Shown: positions 1-4,069 of the stretch, piece by piece
How positions within the stretch are numbered: the first letter of the stretch is position 1
How the letters are laid out: the number at the start of each line of letters is the position of its first letter
Made by a program: the position numbers and the translations under genes
Notes under the pieces: model-generated
Told to the model about the DNA's origin: nothing
Database searches by the model: none
What the model saw: only the letters and a program-made list of their open reading frames with translations
Assembly (NCBI GenBank): GCA_024710825.1
Contig: JANJUA010000146.1
Location: 1 to 5,177, forward strand
Direction: 5' to 3'
Length of the DNA stretch: 5,177 nucleotides
Source: Solirubrobacteraceae bacterium
GTDB lineage: Bacteria; Actinomycetota; Thermoleophilia; Solirubrobacterales; Solirubrobacteraceae

Positions 1-1
1 C

Positions 2-1087
2 GAGGACGACCCGCTGGTGCTCGAGTCCGGCGCCCGTCTGGAGCACGTCGAGGTCGCCTACGAGACCTACGGCGAGCTGAACCCGACACGGTCCAACGCG
101 GTCTTCGTCTGCCACGCGCTGACGGGCGACGCGCACGCCGCCGGCCGCCACGACGGCGAGACGCGACCCGGCTGGTGGGACAACATCATCGGCCCGGGCC
201 GCCCCCTGGACACCGATCGTCTGTTCGTCATCTGCGCCAACGTGCTGGGCGGCTGCAAGGGGACGACCGGGCCGGGGTCCGTCGACCCGGCGACCGGGGA
301 GCCGTACGGCCTGCGCTTCCCGCAGCTCGCGGTCGGCGACCTCGTGACGGTGCATCGCGCGCTCGTGCGGCACCTGGGGATCGAGCGGCTGCTCGCCGCG
401 ATCGGCGGCTCGCTCGGCGGCATGCAGGTCCTCCAATGGGCGCTGGACCACCCGGGGGAGATGGACGGCGCGCTGCTGGTCGCGGCGTCGGCGCGGCTGT
501 CGGCGCAGAACATCGCGTTCTCGGCGGTCGCGCGCGAGGCGATCATGCGCGACCCCGACTTCGCGGGCGGGGACTACTACGGCGACGCGCGCCCGGACCG
601 CGGGCTCGCCCTCGCCCGCATGATCGGGCACATCACGTACCTGTCGGAGGAGTCGATGCGGGAGAAGTTCGGCCGCCGCATCCAGGACGCCGACGAGCCG
701 CGCCACGGCTTCGAGGTCGACTTCGAGGTCGAGAGCTACCTGCACTACCAGGGGCAGTCGTTCGTCGAGCGCTTCGACGCCAACACGTACCTGTACCTGA
801 CGCGGGTCATGGACTACTACGACCCGTTCGGCGAGCCGGTCGCGACCGCCGAGAAGCTGGCGCGGGTCGACACGAGCTTCCTCGTGCTCTCCTTCGACTC
901 CGACTGGCGCTTCTCGACCGAGCACGCCCGTGACATCGTGCGGACGCTCACCGCGGCGCGCGTGCCGGTGACGTTCCGCGAGATCTCCGCGCCGCACGGG
1001 CACGACTCCTTCCTCATGCCGGTGCCCGAGTACCACCGGACCGTCGCCGGGTTCCTCGACCGCCTGGCGGCGGAGCGGGGGGCCTGA
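2..1087 (+). CDS. metX: Homoserine O-acyltransferase MetX (5' partial)
   Basis: MetX acylates the hydroxyl of L-homoserine in the cytoplasm, using acetyl-CoA or succinyl-CoA, the committing step of methionine synthesis. The frame is open to the window edge, so the true start lies upstream. Family members usually begin 10-25 residues before the PLVLESG stretch seen here, and the GTG at 17 is probably internal. The alpha/beta-hydrolase core is complete. Numbered from that GTG, the nucleophile is Ser132 in GGSLGGMQ (codon 410-412), the acid is Asp296 in SDWRF (902-904) and the histidine is His329 in HGHDSF (1001-1003). Family blocks CHALTGDAH, GCKGTTGP and FDANTYLYLTRVMDYYD are also present. The ESYLHYQG...RFDANTYLYLTR region recalls the gammaproteobacterial MetX enzymes annotated as succinyltransferases, so the acyl donor is left open. 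metW follows after four bases. Confidence 0.95.
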   Translation, partial: EDDPLVLESGARLEHVEVAYETYGELNPTRSNAVFVCHALTGDAHAAGRHDGETRPGWWDNIIGPGRPLDTDRLFVICANVLGGCKGTTGPGSVDPATGEPYGLRFPQLAVGDLVTVHRALVRHLGIERLLAAIGGSLGGMQVLQWALDHPGEMDGALLVAASARLSAQNIAFSAVAREAIMRDPDFAGGDYYGDARPDRGLALARMIGHITYLSEESMREKFGRRIQDADEPRHGFEVDFEVESYLHYQGQSFVERFDANTYLYLTRVMDYYDPFGEPVATAEKLARVDTSFLVLSFDSDWRFSTEHARDIVRTLTAARVPVTFREISAPHGHDSFLMPVPEYHRTVAGFLDRLAAERGA

Positions 1088-1091
1088 CGCC

Positions 1092-1685
1092 GTGCGTCCC
1101 GATCTGCTGCTGGTGGCGGAGCTCGTCGGCCGCGGCGCGCGGGTCCTCGACCTCGGCTGCGGCGACGGCGCCCTGCTGGAGCACCTCATCGCCGAGCAGG
1201 ACTGCGCCGGCTACGGCATCGAGCAGTCCGAGGAGGGCTTCCACGCCTGCGTCGCGCGGGGCGTGCCGGTCGCCCAGCGCAACCTCGAGGACGAGCTGCC
1301 GCACCTCGGCCCGGACGAGTTCGACTGCGCGGTGCTCTCGCTGACGCTTCAGGCGGTACGCCGCCCGGCGCAGGTGCTGGCGGACATGCGGCGGGTCGCG
1401 CCGCGGCGGATCGTCTCGCTGCCGAACTTCGGGCACTGGCGGCTGCGGGCCGAGCTGGCGCTGCGCGGCCGGATGCCGACGAGCCGCTCGCTCCCGTACC
1501 CGTGGTACGAGACGCCGAACATCCACCTCTGCACATTGAAGGACTTCGAGCGGCTGGTGCGCGAGACGCGGATGCGCGTCGCGCGGCGGACGCTGCTGGA
1601 CGAGCACGGGCGCCCGGCGCCGCGGGCGGCGCACGCCGCGCCGAACCTGCTCGCCGCGGGCGCCGTCTACGTGCTCGAGAGCTAG
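1092..1685 (+). CDS. metW: Methionine biosynthesis protein MetW
   Basis: MetW is a small class I SAM-methyltransferase-fold protein almost always encoded next to metX. It is thought to work with MetX in homoserine acylation, and no methyl acceptor is firmly known. The 197-aa product has the usual family length. The nucleotide-binding motif VLDLGCGDG is at residues 18-26, an acidic residue ends strand 2 (YGIE, Glu44), and the MetW signature blocks LQAVRRP (86-92), PNFGHWRLR (111-119) and PYPWYETPNIHLCTLKDF (135-152) are all present. The GTG start at 1092 gives the typical MRPDL N-terminus and lies four bases after the metX stop, which means translational coupling. A G-run at 1077-1082 is the only plausible ribosome site. 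At residue 64 there is Asn (QRNLEDEL) where other MetW proteins I know have Asp (QDLDKGL). The gene ends with tandem TAG TAG. Confidence 0.95.
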   Translation: MRPDLLLVAELVGRGARVLDLGCGDGALLEHLIAEQDCAGYGIEQSEEGFHACVARGVPVAQRNLEDELPHLGPDEFDCAVLSLTLQAVRRPAQVLADMRRVAPRRIVSLPNFGHWRLRAELALRGRMPTSRSLPYPWYETPNIHLCTLKDFERLVRETRMRVARRTLLDEHGRPAPRAAHAAPNLLAAGAVYVLES

Positions 1686-1756
1686 TAGCCGCGGGGCAGG
1701 GTCCGGAGCTGACGCGCCGCCTCAAGTCCGCGGCGGCGTGGGCGACTGCCCGGTAC

Positions 1757-2689
1757 ATGATCCGCTCCGCCCTCGCGGCCCTGGCCGCCGCGCTGCTGCT
1801 CGTCCCCGCCGCCGTCGCGGACGACGGGGAGGCCGAGGCCGCACCGTTCCGCGCCCAGGTGCGCATCGCCGACACCGGACGCGAGCGCATCGCCTGGTAC
1901 GAGCGCGGCAGCGGCCGCCCGCTGGCGATGGCGATCGGCACCGGGTCGACGATGGCCGAGTGGGATCCGGCGCTGCTGCGTCTGCTCGCGCGCGACCGGC
2001 GGCTGATCCTGTTCGACTACCCCGGCATCGGGCGCTCGTCGAAGCTGCCCGGCAAGACGACGTCGTTCGCGGCGCTCGCCGACACCACCGACCGCTTCCT
2101 GGAGGAGATCGGCGTCGAGCAGTCCGACGTGCTCGGGTGGTCGATGGGCGGCTTCGTCGCCCAGCAGCTCGCGATCCGCCATCCCGACCGCGTGCGCCGC
2201 ATGATCCTCGCGGGGACGAACCCGGGCGGGGACGCCGCGGAGCTCGGCGACGAGGACGACCAGGACACCGACAGCGACCCCGACGCCACCGAGGAGCAGA
2301 TCATCGGCGTCCTGTACCCGCGGACGAAGGCGGGGCGCAGGGAGGGGCGCGCGTTCTTCGACCGGCTCGACAGCGCAAGCGAGTCCGGCGAGATCCCCGA
2401 CGACTTCGACGTCCCGGCGGCGACGGTTCGCGCGCAGGTCGCCGCGGAGGATCCGTGGCTGCGCTCCAACGCCAACGGCGACGCGCTCGGCCGGCTCGCC
2501 GTCCCCACGCTCGCGACCGGCGGCGCCGTCGATCTCGTCGTCCCGTTCTCCAACCTACGCTGGATCGCCGACCGGGTCCCGGGCGGGCAGCTCGAGCGCT
2601 TCGACGACGCCCACGCGTTCCTGTTCTCCGAGCGGGAGCGCTTCGCGGACGTCGTCGGCCGCTTCCTCGACGGACCGCGGTCGCGCTAG
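1757..2689 (+). CDS. Exported alpha/beta-hydrolase fold protein
   Basis: This is a 310-aa serine hydrolase of the alpha/beta fold; the substrate is unknown. ATG 1757 gives a clean Sec signal peptide: MIR, a hydrophobic core at residues 4-20, and an AVA|DD cleavage site after residue 21. There is no lipobox cysteine, so the mature enzyme should be released or periplasm-like. The triad is Ser129 in GWSMGGF, Asp259 in GGAVDLVVP and His286 in DDAHAF. The AIGTGSTMAEWDP and FDYPGIGRSS blocks mark the oxyanion-loop region and strand 4. Residues 159-180, at the entry to the cap domain, hold 12 acidic residues out of 22, including a D-x-D-x-D-x-D-x-D-x-x-E pattern at 168-179. No good Shine-Dalgarno precedes the start. 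The 71-base gap after metW has no obvious promoter, so read-through from metXW is possible. Later in-frame starts would destroy the signal peptide. Confidence 0.88.
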   Translation: MIRSALAALAAALLLVPAAVADDGEAEAAPFRAQVRIADTGRERIAWYERGSGRPLAMAIGTGSTMAEWDPALLRLLARDRRLILFDYPGIGRSSKLPGKTTSFAALADTTDRFLEEIGVEQSDVLGWSMGGFVAQQLAIRHPDRVRRMILAGTNPGGDAAELGDEDDQDTDSDPDATEEQIIGVLYPRTKAGRREGRAFFDRLDSASESGEIPDDFDVPAATVRAQVAAEDPWLRSNANGDALGRLAVPTLATGGAVDLVVPFSNLRWIADRVPGGQLERFDDAHAFLFSERERFADVVGRFLDGPRSR

Positions 2690-2697
2690 CCGCGGCT
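2671..2697. repeat. Two CCGCGG-core palindromes at the convergent junction
   Basis: Two perfect 10-bp palindromes, GACCGCGGTC (2673-2682) and AGCCGCGGCT (2688-2697), sit 15 bp apart centre to centre across the end of the hydrolase gene and the 9-bp gap to the opposing gene. Their CCGCGG cores (2675-2680 and 2690-2695) could pair as a 6-bp stem with a 9-base loop. This might slow transcription from both sides, but there is no U-tract, and G/C palindromes are common in such DNA. Confidence 0.25.
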
Positions 2698-2698
2698 C

Positions 2699-3064
2699 TC
2701 AGGCGTGCGCCGGCAGCCTGCCGACCGCGTCGCGGTACCGATCCATCTGCTCGGCGACCCCGTTGCCGGTGAAGCCGTCCACCACGCGCAGGTCGTCGAC
2801 GATCAGGCCGACGTCGATCAGCAGGCGACGGAACTCGTCGTCCTGTCGCACCGCGTCCATCTGCTCGGCGCTGCCGCGCAGCTCGATGTAGCCCTGCAGG
2901 GCGCCCGCGTGCGGCTCGAGCAGCGCGACGTCGACGCCCTCGATGCGGCCGCCCTGCTGGAGCCGCCCGAACAGTCCCATCGACTCGTCGAACACCTCGA
3001 GGGCGCGCTCCTCGCGTCCGCGAACCACCGGGCCCCAGCCGAGGAACAGCATGCGATCGGCCAT
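2699..3064 (-). CDS. Small uncharacterised protein, probable dimeric alpha/beta-barrel (YCII-like)
   Basis: This 121-aa cytoplasmic protein has no signal peptide or membrane segment. I recognise the general type (conserved hypothetical in actinobacteria, opening with LFLGWG.VVRGREERALEVF) but know no function. The predicted order is strand (LFLGW, 6-10), helix (REERALEVFDESMGLFGRLQQ, 17-37), strand (IEGVDVALLE, 41-50), strand (LQGYIELRG, 56-64), helix (SAEQMDAVRQDDEFRRLLID, 65-84), then strand (LRVVDGF, 92-98). This beta-alpha-beta-beta-alpha-beta pattern fits the ferredoxin-like dimeric alpha/beta barrel of YCII/DGPF proteins; the fold is inference. The start is secure: on the minus strand AAGGAG (plus-strand CTCCTT, 3072-3077) lies seven bases before ATG 3064. 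It is convergent with the hydrolase (9-bp gap) and divergent from the DUF6325 gene, with which it may share control. Confidence 0.8.
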   Translation of the reverse strand: MADRMLFLGWGPVVRGREERALEVFDESMGLFGRLQQGGRIEGVDVALLEPHAGALQGYIELRGSAEQMDAVRQDDEFRRLLIDVGLIVDDLRVVDGFTGNGVAEQMDRYRDAVGRLPAHA

Positions 3065-3071
3065 GGAGACG

Positions 3072-3077
3072 CTCCTT
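3072..3077 (-). promoter_or_regulatory. Shine-Dalgarno of the minus-strand gene
   Basis: The plus-strand CTCCTT reads AAGGAG on the minus strand, seven bases upstream of ATG 3064. It fixes that start over the longer open frame that extends upstream to about 3148. Confidence 0.8.
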
Positions 3078-3091
3078 GACCTCGCGGCCCG

Positions 3092-3108
3092 GGTCCGATG
3101 CCCGGACC
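3092..3108. repeat. GGTCCG/CGGACC inverted repeat in the leader of the minus-strand gene
   Basis: A perfect 6-bp inverted repeat, GGTCCG-ATGCC-CGGACC, lies 28 bp upstream of the minus-strand start and close to its ribosome site. It could fold as an RNA hairpin in the leader or serve as a protein site. A 6-bp G/C repeat may also be chance in this sequence. Confidence 0.3.
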
Positions 3109-3175
3109 TGACCGACCGACACTCGCAGCCCCGCGACGGCCGGCGCAAGCCGCGCCGCCGTCGTGCTCTCCGCCA

Positions 3176-3193
3176 TGGTCAGAGCGCTGACCA
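3176..3193. promoter_or_regulatory. 18-bp perfect dyad, candidate operator
   Basis: TGGTCAG-AGCG-CTGACCA is a perfect 7+7 bp inverted repeat with a 4-bp centre. It sits near the middle of the 232-bp region between two divergent start codons (3064 minus, 3297 plus). Size, symmetry and place fit the operator of a dimeric helix-turn-helix repressor acting on both sides. The half-site TGGTC also occurs in GntR-family boxes such as FadR and DasR, but the spacing differs, so no regulator is named. Isolated CTGACC also occurs at 3108-3113. The rest of the region shows no open frame with coding character. Confidence 0.45.
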
Positions 3194-3236
3194 CCGCGAG
3201 ATGCCGGCGCCCCCGGCGGGCGTGGGGCGTGCACCC

Positions 3237-3265
3237 TTGCCGCGACGCCGGCGGCGGTGGATGGT
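3237..3265 (+). promoter_or_regulatory. Weak candidate promoter for the DUF6325-SHOCT operon
   Basis: TTGCCG (3237-3242), a 17-bp spacer and GATGGT (3260-3265) loosely match the vegetative -35 and -10 elements. Transcription would begin near 3272, giving a leader of about 25 bases that contains the GAGGAG site. The -10 match is poor, so this is a suggestion only. Confidence 0.25.
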
Positions 3266-3284
3266 CTTCCCGTCAGGCGAAGGC

Positions 3285-3290
3285 GAGGAG
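3285..3290 (+). promoter_or_regulatory. Shine-Dalgarno of the DUF6325 gene
   Basis: GAGGAG lies six bases before GTG 3297. It selects that GTG over the in-frame ATG at 3261, which has no comparable site and would add twelve residues of non-family sequence. Confidence 0.8.
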
Positions 3291-3296
3291 AGCCCC

Positions 3297-3743
3297 GTGG
3301 AAGCGCATGCAGACGAGCTGGGACCGATCGACGTCGTGGTGATCGGCTACGCGGCGGACGCCCCGATGACCGGTGACGCCATCCCGATGCTGCTCGACCT
3401 CGTCGACCGCAGGATCGTCCGCGTGCTCGACGTCCTCTTCGTGGTCAAGGACCGGGACGGGACGTGGTCGGGCTTCGAGGCCAGCGGCCTCGGGGAGCGC
3501 GACGTCGGCGACCTCGCCGTGTTCGAGGGCGCGAGCTCCGGCCTGCTCGGCGACGACGATGCCGCCGCGGCGGCGGACGCCATCGAGCCGGGGACGGCCG
3601 CGGTGATGATCGTCTACGAGAACCGGTGGGTGGGGCCGCTCGCGGCGGCGATCCGTCGCAACGGCGGGACGCTGCTCGGCTTCGAGCGCGTTCCGATGGA
3701 GGCGCTGCTCGAGTCACTCGACGCCGCCGAGGCGGCGGTCTGA
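3297..3743 (+). CDS. DUF6325 family protein
   Basis: This 148-aa acidic, soluble protein matches what I know of DUF6325, an actinobacterial family without known function. Conserved-looking blocks are LGPIDVVVIGY (8-18), MLLDLVDRRIVRVLDVLFVVKDRDG (31-55), DLAVFEGASSGLLGDDD (72-88) and EPGTAAVMIVYENRWVGPLAAAIRRNGGTLL (97-127, in parts). The first half (helix, then 'I.RVLDVLFVVKD.DG') and second half ('PGTAAVMIVYEN...A.R..GG.LL') resemble the two ends of DUF1269 membrane proteins. The central hydrophobic glycine zipper of that family is replaced by a short acidic loop. That kinship is inference. The GTG start is chosen for its Shine-Dalgarno and for the family-like LGPID opening just after it. 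The SHOCT gene follows after 15 bases, so the two are almost certainly one operon. Confidence 0.87.
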   Translation: MEAHADELGPIDVVVIGYAADAPMTGDAIPMLLDLVDRRIVRVLDVLFVVKDRDGTWSGFEASGLGERDVGDLAVFEGASSGLLGDDDAAAAADAIEPGTAAVMIVYENRWVGPLAAAIRRNGGTLLGFERVPMEALLESLDAAEAAV

Positions 3744-3745
3744 TC

Positions 3746-3755
3746 GAAGGAGGAG
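3746..3755 (+). promoter_or_regulatory. Strong Shine-Dalgarno of the SHOCT gene
   Basis: GAAGGAGGAG in the 15-base gap contains the full AAGGAGG (3747-3753), five bases before ATG 3759. This is the strongest ribosome site in the window and suggests the small SHOCT protein is made at a high rate. Confidence 0.8.
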
Positions 3756-3758
3756 ACC

Positions 3759-4007
3759 ATGCCAGGACTGCTTCGCGGCATGGCGCGCACCGCCGTCGTC
3801 GCGGGAACCGCCACCGCCGTCTCCAACCGCGTCAGCCGCCGACAGGCGTCGCGCTGGGCACAGCAGGAGGAAGAGGCCTACGAGCCCGCCCCGGCCCCGG
3901 CCCAGGTGGACCCGATCGCCCAGCTGCAGAAGCTCGCCGCGCTGCGCGACCAGGGTGCCCTGACGGACGAGGAGTTCGCCGCGCAGAAGGCGCGGCTGCT
4001 CGCCTGA
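3759..4007 (+). CDS. Small SHOCT-domain protein
   Basis: This 82-aa protein has three parts. Residues 1-33 are a basic, mildly hydrophobic segment (RGMARTAVVAGTATAVSNRVSRRQ) that could be an amphipathic or membrane-contacting helix. Residues 34-51 are a glutamate-rich then Pro/Ala linker. Residues 52-82 are a SHOCT domain (PIAQLQKLAALRDQGALTDEEFAAQKARLLA), with the hallmark L..L...GALTDEEFAAQKARLL. SHOCT is a short C-terminal helical hairpin thought to mediate oligomerisation or protein contacts; it has no known catalytic role. Such stand-alone proteins with a TAVVAGTATAVSNRV N-terminus commonly sit beside DUF6325 genes in actinobacteria, which suggests the two products act together. Start and length are well supported by the perfect ribosome site. 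Confidence 0.88.
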   Translation: MPGLLRGMARTAVVAGTATAVSNRVSRRQASRWAQQEEEAYEPAPAPAQVDPIAQLQKLAALRDQGALTDEEFAAQKARLLA

Positions 4008-4021
4008 CCCGGAGCCGGGTC
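4006..4021 (+). terminator. Hairpin at the end of the SHOCT gene, possible terminator
   Basis: GACCCGG-AG-CCGGGTC is a perfect 7-bp inverted repeat that starts inside the TGA stop codon of the SHOCT gene. In RNA it would form a stem of five or six G/C-rich pairs with a 4-6 base loop. No U-tract follows, so it is either a U-less actinobacterial-type terminator or a transcript-end stabiliser. A second, weaker repeat (CGGAC 4021-4025, GTCCG 4037-4041) follows and overlaps the next promoter. Confidence 0.4.
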
Positions 4022-4034
4022 GGACGAGGAGCGC

Positions 4035-4063
4035 TTGTCCGGAGGGTGACATCGGCGTAGAGT
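4035..4063 (+). promoter_or_regulatory. Promoter for a leaderless sensor-kinase transcript
   Basis: TTGTCC (4035-4040), a 17-bp spacer and TAGAGT (4058-4063, matching the actinobacterial TANNNT) form a good vegetative promoter. Six bases separate the -10 from ATG 4070, so transcription should begin at or next to the A of the start codon. The in-frame stop TAG (4058-4060) lies within the -10, so the coding frame cannot begin further upstream. The nearest purine-rich site, GGAGGG (4041-4046), is 23 bases from the ATG, too far to act as a ribosome site. Confidence 0.6.
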
Positions 4064-4069
4064 CGCCGC

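Noticed and set aside
1692..1752. GGGCAG ... CTGCCC repeat in the metW-hydrolase gap as a terminator
   Set aside because: The arms are only 6 bp and more than 40 bases apart, with no U-tract. Such matches are expected by chance in this composition.
1502..1756. Upstream extension of the hydrolase frame into metW
   Set aside because: The extra residues are a shadow of metW and would bury the signal peptide. ATG 1757 is the sensible start.
1738..2772. A long plus-strand open frame overlapping the hydrolase in another frame
   Set aside because: The product is an Arg/Pro/Gly-rich frame shadow. The adjacent frame has the signal peptide and the Ser-Asp-His triad.
2705..3079. A 124-codon plus-strand open frame opposite the YCII-like gene
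   Set aside because: It has no ribosome site and no family resemblance. The minus-strand gene has AAGGAG at the right distance and a coherent secondary-structure pattern.
2301..3194. A 297-codon minus-strand open frame spanning the divergent spacer and the end of the hydrolase
   Set aside because: It overlaps two supported genes, and its translation is Arg/Ala/Gly-rich without motifs, so it is a compositional shadow.
3226..3237. Imperfect palindrome around GTGCAC upstream of the DUF6325 gene
   Set aside because: Symmetry breaks next to the 6-bp core and it is much weaker than the dyad at 3176-3193. I saw no reason to call it an operator.
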